Below, piece by piece: positions 38,806 to 48,997 of a stretch of 64,000 nucleotides of DNA. Under the pieces are notes generated by a model that saw nothing but the letters and a program-made list of their open reading frames with translations, made no database searches and had not been told where the DNA came from. Position 1 is the stretch's first letter. Every line of letters starts with the position of its first letter. Source of the DNA: Sulfolobaceae archaeon (GTDB lineage: Archaea; Thermoproteota; Thermoprotei_A; Sulfolobales; Sulfolobaceae); the NCBI GenBank assembly GCA_026627305.1, contig JAPNVD010000007.1, forward strand, positions 24,578-88,577, in the 5' to 3' direction. Made by a program: the position numbers and the translations under genes.

Positions 38806-39270
38806 TTAACCACCTTTCTGAGTAGCGCTTTCCGCAGCTTTAGCTTGTATTTGGTTAAGCAGATCTACTATTTGGTTGTATACTTGCAATTGCTTTGCCA
38901 ATTCCTGTTGGATTGAAGTTGATAAGTCCTTTAATTGATCCTCTTGCCTCTGTAAGACCTGAATACCAGCAGAGGGGTCTACTTCAACATAATACTTGCT
39001 ACCCAAATGAATAAGCACTTTACTAGCGTTCACCCCTTGTAACTTTAATAGGAGGTATCCTCTCCTATCCGCTGTTGTAAATATCTCCCCTTGGGGCGAT
39101 TGTTGTAGTTGATTAAGAAGCTTTTTTGCATCCTCTATGGCATTTATAGACTCGTTTACATCGCTTAATGCTTTTTGCAAACTATCGATATATTGTTTTA
39201 GTCTCTCTGCCTCATTAATAAGGTCACTAACCGAAATAACTATACCTGGTTGTCTAGGTTGAGAGCTCAT
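38806..39270 (-). CDS. pfdA: prefoldin subunit alpha
   Basis: A 154-residue coiled-coil chaperone subunit. Two long helices (LINEAERLKQYIDSLQKALSDV and DLSTSIQQELAKQLQVYNQIV) flank a beta region typical of prefoldin alpha. The GimC complex holds unfolded proteins for the thermosome. An in-frame GTG lies three codons upstream, but the ATG at 39270 is preceded by GAGTGA six bases away, a good ribosome site. Confidence 0.88.
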   Translation of the reverse strand: MSSQPRQPGIVISVSDLINEAERLKQYIDSLQKALSDVNESINAIEDAKKLLNQLQQSPQGEIFTTADRRGYLLLKLQGVNASKVLIHLGSKYYVEVDPSAGIQVLQRQEDQLKDLSTSIQQELAKQLQVYNQIVDLLNQIQAKAAESATQKGG

Positions 39271-39275
39271 ATCTT

Positions 39276-39542
39276 TCACTCTAATATTATCTTTTCTAAC
39301 TTGGCTAAATCTCTAACTTTTTTATCAGCTACCTCATCAAGAGGAACTTCCTTTATCTCCTGGATTTTAATATTGTATCTCTTTATCTTATGATTACTGC
39401 CTAGCACTGAATATATTATCTCAATAGCCTGCTTTTCGTTCAATGCTCTAACATACTTTTCGAACTTTTGCCAAACAGGGTACTTTGACTCGCCTACTAA
39501 CATTATACCTCTTACGTAATAATTTTTCACTTCCTCCACCAT
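39276..39542 (-). CDS. rplX: ribosomal protein L20a/L18a (LX)
   Basis: An 88-residue archaeal ribosomal protein of the LX/L18Ae family, recognised by [27 protein letters not shown] and [19 protein letters not shown]. It lies between eIF6 and prefoldin alpha, which is its usual archaeal context. Confidence 0.92.
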   Translation of the reverse strand: MVEEVKNYYVRGIMLVGESKYPVWQKFEKYVRALNEKQAIEIIYSVLGSNHKIKRYNIKIQEIKEVPLDEVADKKVRDLAKLEKIILE

Positions 39543-39544
39543 CC

Positions 39545-40216
39545 CTACTCACCGAATGCTTTCTGAATCCTTAAAATTTCTGGTCCTGTAGTAGATGAAC
39601 CCACTAGTATGCCTTTAACGTTTGCTATCAATCCACTTCTAATAAAAGGATTACCAAAGTTAACAGTACCTATATCTATGTTAACCTTGAAAAACTTGCT
39701 TAATTCGTTTACTTCTTCATCTTTAGCCTCTACATGAATTAGTCCGCCCTTATCTGTAACTACACCTGCTGAACCCACTGTTAAAATATTCGCAATCATC
39801 CCTCTCTTTACATTATCCATCTCTAATACATTTCTAACCTTCTGTTCTTCCTCATCTGTCAAGTCTGTATAAATTAAAGCAGCATTGTCGTTAAGTAGAA
39901 ATATATTACCTAATGCAGTAGGTCTTATATCTAATACCTCAACGCGACAATCCTTTGCGGACTCCTTTATAGTTCTGATCTCGTCATCTGAAGCAATCCT
40001 TGGCAAAAGAATTACGTTGTTATTACCATTTATGAAAACACCTATTAACGAAGTTCTAGCGATCTCACTAACTATAACCTCTGTCTTTAGCGTTTCTTCT
40101 ATCAATTTAATTGAATGTTCAGATAATCCTTTAGGTATTATTGTATATTTATCATTAGTAAAAATATATACACCAATATTATCATTACCAAAAACTGTTA
40201 ACTTTTGAATATTCAT
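39545..40216 (-). CDS. eif6: translation initiation factor 6
   Basis: A 223-residue fivefold pseudo-symmetric protein that keeps the large ribosomal subunit from joining the small one. Repeated units are visible ([51 protein letters not shown]). It overlaps the L31e gene by four bases (ATGA) and sits in the L31e-LX cluster. Confidence 0.94.
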   Translation of the reverse strand: MNIQKLTVFGNDNIGVYIFTNDKYTIIPKGLSEHSIKLIEETLKTEVIVSEIARTSLIGVFINGNNNVILLPRIASDDEIRTIKESAKDCRVEVLDIRPTALGNIFLLNDNAALIYTDLTDEEEQKVRNVLEMDNVKRGMIANILTVGSAGVVTDKGGLIHVEAKDEEVNELSKFFKVNIDIGTVNFGNPFIRSGLIANVKGILVGSSTTGPEILRIQKAFGE

Positions 40217-40479
40217 TCAAGTTTCACTACTGGTCTTACTAAATATGTTTTTTCACCAATTTTTACTACATTAACTGTAACTCTACTCTTAACCTTATCA
40301 TATCCATTGCTAGAAATCGCTTTTGCTAACATCGGATCCAAAATTACTTTTTCTGCTCCAAAATGTCTTTTAACTTTATTCACTATTTCCTTTACGCTCC
40401 TCCTAAACCTAACTGGCCTCCTGCCTTGTATAACTCTTCTTAAATTGATAGTCATTATGAAGTTATCCTTCTCCTTCAT
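40213..40479 (-). CDS. rpl31e: ribosomal protein L31e
   Basis: An 88-residue large-subunit protein at the tunnel exit. [21 protein letters not shown] and [21 protein letters not shown] are family blocks. It starts 4 bases after the L39e stop and continues into eIF6. Confidence 0.93.
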   Translation of the reverse strand: MKEKDNFIMTINLRRVIQGRRPVRFRRSVKEIVNKVKRHFGAEKVILDPMLAKAISSNGYDKVKSRVTVNVVKIGEKTYLVRPVVKLE

Positions 40480-40483
40480 ACCA

Positions 40484-40645
40484 TTACACCTTTAATTTGT
40501 TCCTTCTCCAATTTCTTCTAAATGGATTAAACCTGAATTTCCCATTTGTTTTGATTATAACCCATGCAGGAACAGAATAGTTTCTCTTTATCGCCTTAGC
40601 TAACCTAAGTTTTTTGCCTAATGGCTTATTCCTGCTCAACGCCAT
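40484..40645 (-). CDS. rpl39e: ribosomal protein L39e
   Basis: A 53-residue basic protein lining the exit tunnel. The minus strand reads [20 protein letters not shown], then [18 protein letters not shown] and an Arg/Asn-rich end ([11 protein letters not shown]), the L39e hallmark. It is two or so residues longer at the N-terminus than the 51-residue form I recall. It overlaps the PDCD5-like gene by 10 bases. Confidence 0.95.
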   Translation of the reverse strand: MALSRNKPLGKKLRLAKAIKRNYSVPAWVIIKTNGKFRFNPFRRNWRRNKLKV

Positions 40646-40998
40646 CCCCTTTCCTTTATATGTATCTTAAAGTCACGTTTATTTTGTTCTGCAATCCTTG
40701 ATAAAATTTCTCTCAGTGAATCATCATCAATGGGTACCTGTATCCTTCCAGCCTGAGCTAGGGCTATCAATTGGTTCTCCAATGCTTCAGCCAGTTCAGG
40801 CTTTACTAGCTTTACGTTATTTAACCTTTGCCTAGCTTCGGGCGTTAAAATTACCCTTAGTATAGCATCTTTCTGTGCTTCTTCCTCTTCTTTACGTTTC
40901 TTTTCTTCTTCTGCTCTTCTCTGATATTCAACAGCCCTTCTTCTTAAAATCTCATCAAGCTCTTCATCACTGTATTGGTCATTATCCTCTGTTGACAT
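40636..40998 (-). CDS. PDCD5-related DNA-binding protein
   Basis: A 120-residue helical protein. The N-terminal half is highly charged ([22 protein letters not shown]), then [28 protein letters not shown] and a C-terminal basic tail. This matches archaeal homologues of human PDCD5 (TFAR19), which bind DNA or chaperonin-related partners. It stands between S19e and L39e in the conserved ribosomal order. Confidence 0.9.
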   Translation of the reverse strand: MSTEDNDQYSDEELDEILRRRAVEYQRRAEEEKKRKEEEEAQKDAILRVILTPEARQRLNNVKLVKPELAEALENQLIALAQAGRIQVPIDDDSLREILSRIAEQNKRDFKIHIKERGWR

Positions 40999-41005
40999 TT
41001 ATATA

Positions 41006-41467
41006 TCACCCTAAATATTTCTTCAAATCTGTATTCTGTTCTGCTAACTCTTTAAATATTTCGTATGATAATTTATCAACTAAAGCTCTTCCCTTGGAAG
41101 AAAGAAGTCTCCCTCTCTTAGTTTTAATTACTAAGCCTGACTTTTCAAGTTGCTGAAATATCAGCCTAGCAGCATGGCCAGGTGCTTTAACAGTTTTAGG
41201 TGGTCTTGAACCCCTCCTCTTGCTACTACTATAGATAGTCCTACTTGTTTCGACTCCAAAGGGTCCCTTCACGTAAAGTTTTCTCATTAAAGAAGCAGCT
41301 CTTATGTACCACCAATTTTCAGGATCATCTGGAACCCTTTCATTATAACTAGCGGTTTTAGCAAATAACGTCCACTCAGGAGGCTTAATGCTGTCTACAT
41401 TATTTTTTAAATATTCGGCTAGTCTCTTAATCAAAATATCTGCAGGAACCATTTTTGCTGTGATCAT
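41006..41467 (-). CDS. rps19e: ribosomal protein S19e
   Basis: A 153-residue small-subunit protein, the first gene of the leftward translation cluster. Motifs include [21 protein letters not shown] and [23 protein letters not shown]. It shares a compact divergent intergenic region with the NAPRTase gene. Confidence 0.94.
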   Translation of the reverse strand: MITAKMVPADILIKRLAEYLKNNVDSIKPPEWTLFAKTASYNERVPDDPENWWYIRAASLMRKLYVKGPFGVETSRTIYSSSKRRGSRPPKTVKAPGHAARLIFQQLEKSGLVIKTKRGRLLSSKGRALVDKLSYEIFKELAEQNTDLKKYLG

Positions 41468-41497
41468 TTAGTATTCATTATATCGTTATGTGTAAGG

Positions 41498-41509
41498 TTT
41501 AAAAATTAA
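41498..41509. promoter_or_regulatory. shared near-palindromic TATA region between S19e and NAPRTase genes
   Basis: TTTAAAAATTAA is nearly symmetric and lies about 32-36 bases from each start codon of the divergent pair. One TATA element could serve both directions, with orientation decided by flanking BRE bases. Confidence 0.4.
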
Positions 41510-41535
41510 CCTCAATATAACATTAAAGAAAGACC

Positions 41536-42711
41536 ATGAAAAAATTCTTCATAGCTGACGAGGATGAGATACTTAATGGTGACGTGACAGATATATATTT
41601 TCTAAGAACCAAATATGTCTTAGAAAAATTAGGACTAGCTAATACAAAGGTTAGAATGGAATTTCACGCATATTCCTTACCTAAGGGATACTCATGGGCC
41701 GTTTTTACTGGATTAGAAGAGGTTTTACACTTGTTGGAAGGAAAGCCAGTAACTGTTTACTCAATGCCAGAGGGAACACTATTTAAAGATATAGAGCCTG
41801 TAATGATAATAGAAGGAAACTATCTTGATTTTGGAGTATACGAAACGGCATTGTTAGGAATACTGAGACACTACTCAAGCATATCCACTAAGGCAGCTAG
41901 GATAAAGGCATTAGCACTTGACAAACTAGTATTGTTCTTCGGACTAAGGGCATTACATCCCGCAGTAGCGCCAATGGCGGATAGGGCTGCCTATATAGGA
42001 GGCGCTGATGCTGTATCCGGTGCATTAAGCGAAAAGTACTTAGGACTCAAACCCACAGGTACTATGCCACACGCTTTAATGCTAGTTGTAGGAGATAACG
42101 AAAAAGCGTGGGCTGCATTTGATGAATATATGCCTCCAGATGTACCCAGGATAATACTAGTTGATACTTTTGAGGATGAAAGGACTGAAGCGTTAAAAGC
42201 AGCAAAATTACTTAAAGATAAACTTTACGGCGTTAGATTGGATACGCCTGCTAGTAGAAGAGGCAATTTTAGAAAACTCATTGAAGAGGTTAGATGGACT
42301 CTGAGGATTAACGGTTTTAATAAGGTTAAAATAATAGTTAGCGGTGGCATTGATGAAGATGACGTAGTAAATTTAAGAGACGTAGTAGATGGATTCGGCG
42401 TTGGTACTTCAATTGCATTTCCGGAGAGCGTAGATTTCAGTGCGGATATTGTAGAAAAAGAAATCGATGGTAAATGGATTCCCTTTACAAAAAGAGGTAA
42501 ATGGCCTGGTGCAAAGCAAGTTTATAGGTGCGGCGATACGCCAGATAGTGATATAATAACTATGTTGAATGAGGCTCCCCCATCTAGTAACTGTAAACCT
42601 TTACTCGTGAAATATATGGAAAATGGAAGGATTATACAAAAATTACCAAGTTTAGAAGAAATAAGGGAATACGTATTGCAACAACTGGCCAAGCTTAATG
42701 GGAAATTATGA
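41536..42711 (+). CDS. pncB: nicotinate phosphoribosyltransferase
   Basis: A 391-residue enzyme that makes nicotinate mononucleotide from nicotinate and PRPP for NAD salvage. The type II phosphoribosyltransferase fold is seen in [63 protein letters not shown] and [11 protein letters not shown] cysteine cluster in the C-terminus (RCGD, NCKP) may be a partial metal site. It is divergent to the ribosomal cluster. Confidence 0.92.
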   Translation: MKKFFIADEDEILNGDVTDIYFLRTKYVLEKLGLANTKVRMEFHAYSLPKGYSWAVFTGLEEVLHLLEGKPVTVYSMPEGTLFKDIEPVMIIEGNYLDFGVYETALLGILRHYSSISTKAARIKALALDKLVLFFGLRALHPAVAPMADRAAYIGGADAVSGALSEKYLGLKPTGTMPHALMLVVGDNEKAWAAFDEYMPPDVPRIILVDTFEDERTEALKAAKLLKDKLYGVRLDTPASRRGNFRKLIEEVRWTLRINGFNKVKIIVSGGIDEDDVVNLRDVVDGFGVGTSIAFPESVDFSADIVEKEIDGKWIPFTKRGKWPGAKQVYRCGDTPDSDIITMLNEAPPSSNCKPLLVKYMENGRIIQKLPSLEEIREYVLQQLAKLNGKL

Positions 42712-42733
42712 ATTTTTTCTTCTATCAATTAAG

Positions 42734-43783
42734 TTAATCAATTATTAGTTCTTTTAGATTCTCTATACTCCTGTTTAATGAAATCTCAGCTATCGGTTCC
42801 ATTCTCCTTATTGCATTATATAATCTAAGATTTAGTATTCTAAGTGTAGTTATAATCTTAGGTTCTTTAGACTCAGCTAATTTGCTTTCTAAGTTTGAAG
42901 TTTGCGATACGAGAACCCTTCTTAGTGTTCTCAGCTCCTCTAGAACTTCATTAGCTAACTTCACATCGGTTTTAGTTAAGGCCTTTATAACATGATCTAT
43001 CACTACAGATGTCTGCTCTATTATCATATTTAGCGAATCCCACGTGAGTTTTATGTATTCTAGTTCTGAAGGTGATAACGCCAGAAGATCTTCAGCTGCT
43101 TCGTCGATCTCATCAGCAGCCTCTTCTATTGATTTTATTAATATCCTATTGCCAACTATTTGTATTCTCTTTACACCAATCATATAAGCTAAACTTCTGT
43201 TAGTCTGAGCTAATATGAGTTGCCTAACAGCTAGAGCGTATAGCCTATCTACTTCCTTCTCTAGCTCAACAACTTCCTGTAGAAAAGTCCTACTACCCTC
43301 CTTAATACCTAGACTTAAATAGTGAAGCATTTGTTTTAAAGAGCTCGAAATCCTGCTGATTAAACTGTTCATAGAGTACTTAGTTGGGTCTAGAAAAGAC
43401 TGTATCTGTAGCTCATCTAAAGTTTGATTTACAACCTCTAAACCGATCAGATTTCTAACAGTCTCTTTTGCCTTCCTTAGTATATCTTCACTTAAGACGC
43501 CATCTTTACTCTGAATATCTATTTTATCAAAACCAAGTGAGTACAGTGATTGAATAACCCTAGATATTATATCTGCCTGCACATTATTCGATACTATTAT
43601 TTTTATCTCTTTAGTAGTACTAGCCATCCTAGTGGTTGGTGGGTATATTTTTAAACTTCCATCTTCGTCAGTGTCAATGTATATAGTCTCACCTGCAGAC
43701 AAACCAACTTCTTTCACCCAGTCTGCAGGTAGAGAAACCATTAGTGTAGATTTTCCAAATTTTTGGACTCTTCGAACTTCCAT
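42734..43783 (-). CDS. phosphate uptake regulator, AbrB/SpoVT domain plus PhoU domains
   Basis: A 349-residue protein. Residues 1-45 ([26 protein letters not shown]) form an AbrB/SpoVT swapped-hairpin DNA-binding domain. The rest contains two PhoU-like three-helix bundles with an acidic metal-binding segment ([15 protein letters not shown]). Such fusions are archaeal regulators of phosphate transport. No phosphate transport gene is adjacent, so the target is unknown. Confidence 0.88.
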   Translation of the reverse strand: MEVRRVQKFGKSTLMVSLPADWVKEVGLSAGETIYIDTDEDGSLKIYPPTTRMASTTKEIKIIVSNNVQADIISRVIQSLYSLGFDKIDIQSKDGVLSEDILRKAKETVRNLIGLEVVNQTLDELQIQSFLDPTKYSMNSLISRISSSLKQMLHYLSLGIKEGSRTFLQEVVELEKEVDRLYALAVRQLILAQTNRSLAYMIGVKRIQIVGNRILIKSIEEAADEIDEAAEDLLALSPSELEYIKLTWDSLNMIIEQTSVVIDHVIKALTKTDVKLANEVLEELRTLRRVLVSQTSNLESKLAESKEPKIITTLRILNLRLYNAIRRMEPIAEISLNRSIENLKELIID

Positions 43784-43843
43784 TTAAATCACTCTCAAAT
43801 TACTTTAGAAAATTCTAAGTATATAAAAGTACTTTAAATCACT

Positions 43844-44845
43844 CTATTTTGTTTTTACTTTTGGAACACGAAGTCCAATATTACTTAAATTAGTTATATC
43901 TTCTGATTGAGGGATTAATCTAATACCATAAGGTCTCATTTTTACCTTTTGAATAGCGTATAAATCTTTTAGTAATACCGAAATAAAAGCCTCATCAGGT
44001 TCAATACCAACCATATCAAGACCTGCTACACATACTTGAGTGAGAGAAACTAAATCATAGAGCTTTAATGATCCTTCCTTAACCCTTTCAAAAAGAACAT
44101 TATCTTCAGCTATAGGCAACATAACCTCAGAAAAACCAATAGAATTTATATTAGCAATTCTTGACATATCTCTTATATCTTGATTAATTCTATAAACCTC
44201 CCATAAATTAGATGGAGAAAAAAGTCTACTTTTACTCCTCTCCTCTATAACTCTACCTACACTTTCGCTAAGCCATGGTGACAGAGACGGGTCTATTCCT
44301 AGATATTTAATCTTGTATTTATTCTCTATCTCTTTACCTATATCATTAGCCTTCCTTAAGGCCTCGGCTCCTAATCCATTGTAATAATCATTGACATAAA
44401 TTAACGATATAGCAAAAGACTTCTCTTTAACATTAGCAGAACCTGCAGGGAAGTAAGGTGTTACGAGGAAATCATCATTAACCAGAATGGAGAACCTCCA
44501 AGCCTCGTTAGGTTCTAGTTTAACAATAAATTTTGCAACATCAGAAATATAAGAGGGATCGTTCAACAATACTGAAGAAAATAAGTTTGGAGCGCCCTTC
44601 AAATAATCAATAACGTTATTCATATTATCTTTCAAACGATCTGCAGTTAAATGTAGCATACCATAACTTATTACTTCACTATCATCTAACTCTATTAACT
44701 TATTAACTGGCATATTAATGTTAGGTGGAAAAGAGATCCTTATGCTCCACGTCTTATCCTGAAGTCTAAATAGCAATTCCTCTGTTCTATCTAGCTCTTC
44801 TTTATTTACGTTAGGAAGAAATATCGTGATCGCTCGTACTTTCAT
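43844..44845 (-). CDS. DUF711 family protein
   Basis: A 333-residue protein of the DUF711 (UPF0210-like) kind. It starts KVRAITIFLPN, has IKYLGIDPSLSPWLSESVGRVIEE in the middle and VCVAGLDMVGIEPD later, which match the family. Its role is unknown to me. It lies 60 bases upstream of the PhoU-like gene on the same strand. Confidence 0.8.
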   Translation of the reverse strand: MKVRAITIFLPNVNKEELDRTEELLFRLQDKTWSIRISFPPNINMPVNKLIELDDSEVISYGMLHLTADRLKDNMNNVIDYLKGAPNLFSSVLLNDPSYISDVAKFIVKLEPNEAWRFSILVNDDFLVTPYFPAGSANVKEKSFAISLIYVNDYYNGLGAEALRKANDIGKEIENKYKIKYLGIDPSLSPWLSESVGRVIEERSKSRLFSPSNLWEVYRINQDIRDMSRIANINSIGFSEVMLPIAEDNVLFERVKEGSLKLYDLVSLTQVCVAGLDMVGIEPDEAFISVLLKDLYAIQKVKMRPYGIRLIPQSEDITNLSNIGLRVPKVKTK

Positions 44846-44949
44846 GACAAGTATAATATGTTATAGAATATTTTAAGCTTGGCATAATAAAAGGAGGGAA
44901 ATACTTATATATCATTAGTACAAAAATGAGGTTAGCGTGACCTAAATTT

Positions 44950-45879
44950 GTGTCAAATATCGTATATCAAAAGTCCTCTAAAGAACTACATGTTTTTCAA
45001 AACGTAATTGATTTATTAAAGGGAATGTGGCCTACCCCACTAGTCAAATTAAATCTGCCAGGTAATATTTGGGCAAAACTTGAATATTATAATCCTTTCA
45101 GTAGGAGCATAAAAGATAGGACAGCCTATTATCTATTTCAAGAAGCCTTAGAAAAGGGAAGCAAAGAAATTATAGAAAGTAGTTCAGGGAACTTCGCCAT
45201 AGCGATATCAATACTATCTATACTCTATAACATGAAAGCTACAATATACTTACCAGAAACCTCTGCAGAGGAAACTAGGCTTTTACTCAAATTTTTAGGT
45301 ATTAACGTTGTTGTTAATGGTAAATCTACAATAGAATCATTACCTCTCATAGAGGAATACGTAAAAAAGAAAAAAGACGCTTATCATCCTAATCAGTTTT
45401 ACAATCTTACTAACGTAAGAGCTCACATGGAAACAACGGCAAAAGAGATAGATGAACAGTTAAGCTCTATCAATTTAAAACCTGATATAATAATTGCTGG
45501 CATAGGAACTGGAGGACATATAACAGGAATCTCAAGATATATGAAGGCAAAGTACAAAGATGTCAAAATTGTTGGCGTCTTACCAGCAGAATATGAAACA
45601 ATACCTGGTATAAGGAGGCAAAGAATTGGAGATTACATAGTTAAATCTAGCGACGTAGATAAAGTTATAGAAGTAACACTAGAGGAATCGATAAAAGGAA
45701 TGCAGGAAGTAGCGAGAACTAGTGGTCTTCTTGTGGGTATATCATCAGGTGCAACAGTAGCAGCTTTAAACAAATTGGAAAGAGAAGAAAAAGAGGATAA
45801 GATAATTGTACTGATATTTCCGGACGATATATTTAAGTATATTAGTATATTGAAGAGTCAACTTTTAAAAGGGGAGTGA
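44950..45879 (+). CDS. cysteine synthase-like PLP enzyme
   Basis: A 309-residue fold-type II PLP enzyme. The PLP lysine lies in YYNPFSRSIKDRTAY near residue 55, the substrate loop is ESSSGNFAIAI, and GIGTGGHITG binds phosphate. It resembles O-acetylserine/O-phosphoserine sulfhydrylases and cystathionine beta-synthases without extra domains. The start is GTG. A TATA box CTTATATAT at 44904-44912 implies a short leader with a GTGA ribosome-like motif. The sulfur donor cannot be read from sequence. Confidence 0.85.
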   Translation: MSNIVYQKSSKELHVFQNVIDLLKGMWPTPLVKLNLPGNIWAKLEYYNPFSRSIKDRTAYYLFQEALEKGSKEIIESSSGNFAIAISILSILYNMKATIYLPETSAEETRLLLKFLGINVVVNGKSTIESLPLIEEYVKKKKDAYHPNQFYNLTNVRAHMETTAKEIDEQLSSINLKPDIIIAGIGTGGHITGISRYMKAKYKDVKIVGVLPAEYETIPGIRRQRIGDYIVKSSDVDKVIEVTLEESIKGMQEVARTSGLLVGISSGATVAALNKLEREEKEDKIIVLIFPDDIFKYISILKSQLLKGE

Positions 45880-45895
45880 AAGTAAGTTATAATCC

Positions 45896-46051
45896 GTGAC
45901 ACAGGTTATCGTTATTTTAAATAAAAAGGGAGAAATTCTAGACTTTTCACCTAGAGATATAGATCCCAAAGTTTTTTTGACAGATGCGCTCGAAAAAGAA
46001 ATCTATGATGACGGAGAGTTAATAAGGAAACTATACGTAAAAAATAAATGA
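45896..46051 (+). CDS. small acidic hypothetical protein
   Basis: A 51-residue GTG-initiated frame reading VTQVIVILNKKGEILDFSPR then an acidic stretch (LEKEIYDDGELIRKLYVKNK). It begins 16 bases after the cysteine synthase-like gene and ends three bases before the kinase-like gene, so it is packed inside an operon. Its lack of stop codons, balanced composition and close spacing suggest a real gene. I recognise no family. Confidence 0.55.
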   Translation: MTQVIVILNKKGEILDFSPRDIDPKVFLTDALEKEIYDDGELIRKLYVKNK

Positions 46052-46054
46052 AAT

Positions 46055-46738
46055 ATGCAAGAAATAATAACAAAGATACTCAACGCCATATATAGCCAGT
46101 CAGAAGTTATAGTTGATGAGAGCAAGAAATACGTAATAAAGAGATATTTAACTAACAGTAGCATAAAGTGGTATTTACTAACACCTTTCTTTATGTTTAA
46201 TTATCCTTACGTTGCAGATCCCTTTAAGAGAATGTCTAGAGAAATAGATTTCTTAACCTATAATTGGAAGGATAAAATACGTGTGCCCAAATTAATAGAC
46301 TATGACACTTCTGACTTATGGATAATAAGGGAATATATAGAGGGTAGGTTTCCTGAGAACCCTAAAGATTTTAGATTATTAGGGAGGACTTTAAAGAACA
46401 TACACAATGAGAATTTCTGTCTAGGAGATACAAAATATGAAAACTTTGTTATTAGTGGTCAAGAAGTATACGTGATAGATGCGGAGCAAGCTATTAGATC
46501 TGATAACAAGAAATTTAGGTCTTGGGATTTACTAGTATTATTCCTATTCACCTCCTATAAGTTCGTAACAAACATTAATGACTACAGGTTAAGCATAATA
46601 AACTTCTTAGAAGAGTATGAGGCAGACAGAGAAGTATTAGAAGGTATACTTGATAGAGAGAACGGCCTTCTATTATCCGTATTCCTACCAACTAGTTTGA
46701 TAGAGCTAAAAAATATTATTTCTGAATTTTTAAAATAA
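46055..46738 (+). CDS. Bud32/RIO-like small protein kinase
   Basis: A 227-residue single-domain kinase-like protein. Recognisable parts are a lysine region (KYVIKRYL), a hinge (WIIREYIEG), a catalytic-loop-like LGDTKYENFVI near residue 127 and an activation motif VIDAEQA in place of DFG. The glycine-rich loop is absent and HRD is reduced to GD. This pattern is that of the lipopolysaccharide-kinase/Bud32 group, so it may phosphorylate a small molecule or be inactive. It converges with the zinc-ribbon gene, overlapping by 23 bases. Confidence 0.65.
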   Translation: MQEIITKILNAIYSQSEVIVDESKKYVIKRYLTNSSIKWYLLTPFFMFNYPYVADPFKRMSREIDFLTYNWKDKIRVPKLIDYDTSDLWIIREYIEGRFPENPKDFRLLGRTLKNIHNENFCLGDTKYENFVISGQEVYVIDAEQAIRSDNKKFRSWDLLVLFLFTSYKFVTNINDYRLSIINFLEEYEADREVLEGILDRENGLLLSVFLPTSLIELKNIISEFLK

Positions 46739-46904
46739 CCACACTTGTATCTCTTTCAATCAGTATCTCGCTACTCTTAAGCCTACTTCCGCATGCTGGA
46801 CATCTATAGTAATATCTTATTAGCCTTTCTTTAACTCCATCACTCTCGGCTTCAGCAATAAAGTCCATTTTTATCCCGCATTTAGGACATATTACCTCTT
46901 TCAT
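46716..46904 (-). CDS. small zinc-ribbon protein
   Basis: A 62-residue protein with two CxxC knuckles, CPKCG at the N-terminus and CPACGS near residue 35, which should bind one zinc ion. No other domain exists. Such proteins bind nucleic acid or partner proteins; the function is unknown. It diverges from moaA across 39 bases. Confidence 0.75.
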   Translation of the reverse strand: MKEVICPKCGIKMDFIAEAESDGVKERLIRYYYRCPACGSRLKSSEILIERDTSVVILKIQK

Positions 46905-46943
46905 AACACAACTTTATTAAAATACCAGTAAAATATAAGCCTA

Positions 46944-47870
46944 ATGAATGACAGATATGGTAGAGTTCTAGAGGACTTAAGAATAACGGTAACTCACGCT
47001 TGCAACTTTTCTTGTTTTTTCTGCCACATGGAAGGTGAAGAAAGCAGGGAGAAGAACTTAACAGCGAAAGAGATTGGATTGGTAGCTAGAGTAGCTACTG
47101 ATTTCGGAATAACAACAGCAAAACTAACAGGTGGAGAACCAACTATACGAAGAGATATAGTAGAAATCGTTAGAGAACTCAAGAATGCGGGGATAAAAGA
47201 GGTATCAATGACAACAAATGGAGTGTTATTACCTCTATTGGCGTGGAAATTAAAAGATGCTGGGTTGGATAGAGTTAACATAAGTTTGCATGCTATCGAT
47301 AGGGAAGTATTCAAAAAGATAACTGGTGTTGACGCATTGGATAAAGTAATTGAGGGAATTAGATCAGCTATAGAAGCGGATCTAAGACCTATTAAGTTAA
47401 ATTACGTTTTCACTACTGAAAATCAATCCCAACTTTACAAAGTTATCGAATTCGCTGAAAAGCTAGGAGTAGATGAATTACACCTGATTGAAATGCACCC
47501 CGTTGGATTGGGAAAGACAGCTTTTAAGTATCATAAAGATTTAAACGATATTGAAAAGAAGCTAGAAGAGCTAGCAGTAAAAAAGGAAATAAGGAGGAAA
47601 CACTACAGACCTAGATATAAATTACCTTCTGGACTAGTGATTGAAGTTGTAAAACCCTATGCAAATCCTATATTTTGTGCAGGATGTAATAGAGTGAGGT
47701 TAACAGCTGATGGATATATCAAGACCTGTTTATATAGAAACGATAATACAATAGAAATACTTGATATATTAAGAGGAAACCACACAGAAGAAGAAAAAGT
47801 AGAACTCCTCAAGGAGGCTTTCGAATTAGCAATAGCTATTAGGGAGCCAAACTTCAAATATAATTTATGA
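46944..47870 (+). CDS. moaA: GTP 3',8-cyclase MoaA
   Basis: A 308-residue radical SAM enzyme for the first step of molybdenum/tungsten cofactor synthesis. The N-terminal cluster [12 protein letters not shown] binds one [4Fe-4S] cluster and the C-terminal [20 protein letters not shown] binds the second. KLTGGEPT and SLHAID are SAM-fold motifs. The C-terminal GG tail common in bacteria is absent, as in archaea. It overlaps the peptidase gene by ATGA. Confidence 0.94.
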   Translation: MNDRYGRVLEDLRITVTHACNFSCFFCHMEGEESREKNLTAKEIGLVARVATDFGITTAKLTGGEPTIRRDIVEIVRELKNAGIKEVSMTTNGVLLPLLAWKLKDAGLDRVNISLHAIDREVFKKITGVDALDKVIEGIRSAIEADLRPIKLNYVFTTENQSQLYKVIEFAEKLGVDELHLIEMHPVGLGKTAFKYHKDLNDIEKKLEELAVKKEIRRKHYRPRYKLPSGLVIEVVKPYANPIFCAGCNRVRLTADGYIKTCLYRNDNTIEILDILRGNHTEEEKVELLKEAFELAIAIREPNFKYNL

Positions 47871-48940
47871 ACAAAAGAATAGAAAATTTGAGCAAGATCT
47901 TAGAAGAAAAGAACCTCGATTGTGCAGTTATTTTTGGAGACTCAAATCTATACTATTTCACAGGTTTTAGAGGTGCTGGTATATTATTACTATGCGATAA
48001 AACACCTATTCTCCTGGCTTCCACCCTAGAGAAATATAGAGCCGAGGACGTAACAGACATCGAAGTTAAAATTTTTGATCCTTTGGGGATATTAGACGAG
48101 AAAAACGTCATTCACGATAACTACAGAAACGTGCTTTTGCAGTTACTACAATCCAAGAAGAAAATTGGCGTAGATTTACAGTGGACTAATTATAATGATT
48201 ATACATTTATGAAAGAGAACTTTAGCCAGCTTGTAGATATATCGTCTGAGATCTCAGAATTACGTTCTGTCAAAACAGAAGAAGAATTGGAAAATATCAA
48301 AAAGGCGGGAGAGATAACCGTGAACGCCTTCGAGAAAGTTCAGGAAATGCTCGAGGAAGGAGTAACCGAAAAAGAGATAGCTGGATACTTAGAATATCTC
48401 TTCAGAAAATTAGGTGCTGAGGATTATGCCTTTCCATCAATTATAGCATTTAACGAACACTCCGCATATCCACATTACATACCCTCTGATACAAAATTCA
48501 AAAAAGGGAGTATTGCATTATTTGACATAGGAGCCAAATATAATGGTTATTGTTTTGACTACACACGAACTATAATCAATAAAGATAATGAAGAAGTTAG
48601 AAGGGTTTATGAAATAGTGCTTGAAGCCCAATTAACAGGTATAGATAGCGTAAGAGATGGAATTAAAGCGTCTGAAGTCGATAAGGCTACTAGAAATGTT
48701 TTAAAGAAATATGGCTACGATAAGTATTTCTTACACTCTACAGGCCATGGTGTGGGGATAGAAATTCACGAATATCCGCCAGTCTCTTACACCTCTACTG
48801 CGACTCTTAAAGAAAACATGGTTATAACTGTTGAACCTGGAATTTACTTCAAAAATAAGTTTGGTATAAGAATTGAAGATACCATTATTGTTACAAAAGG
48901 CAAAGCAATTGTAATTAATGATAAATTTAAGGAGCTTTGA
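47867..48940 (+). CDS. pepQ: Xaa-Pro dipeptidase/aminopeptidase (M24)
   Basis: A 357-residue metallopeptidase that removes residues next to proline. The creatinase-like N domain precedes the pita-bread domain with metal ligands in [38 protein letters not shown] and IRIEDTI. All five ligand positions appear present. It should be cytoplasmic and sits in an operon with moaA for no clear metabolic reason. Confidence 0.93.
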   Translation: MNKRIENLSKILEEKNLDCAVIFGDSNLYYFTGFRGAGILLLCDKTPILLASTLEKYRAEDVTDIEVKIFDPLGILDEKNVIHDNYRNVLLQLLQSKKKIGVDLQWTNYNDYTFMKENFSQLVDISSEISELRSVKTEEELENIKKAGEITVNAFEKVQEMLEEGVTEKEIAGYLEYLFRKLGAEDYAFPSIIAFNEHSAYPHYIPSDTKFKKGSIALFDIGAKYNGYCFDYTRTIINKDNEEVRRVYEIVLEAQLTGIDSVRDGIKASEVDKATRNVLKKYGYDKYFLHSTGHGVGIEIHEYPPVSYTSTATLKENMVITVEPGIYFKNKFGIRIEDTIIVTKGKAIVINDKFKEL

Positions 48941-48997
48941 GCAAACTTTTTATTAAAAATCTTTATTAAATACTACAATGTCCATATTATTTTGGTC

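Noticed and set aside
44925..44939. Four-codon leader frame ATG AGG TTA GCG TGA before the cysteine synthase-like gene
   Set aside because: Too short to support; the GTGA it contains is more simply part of the ribosome site.
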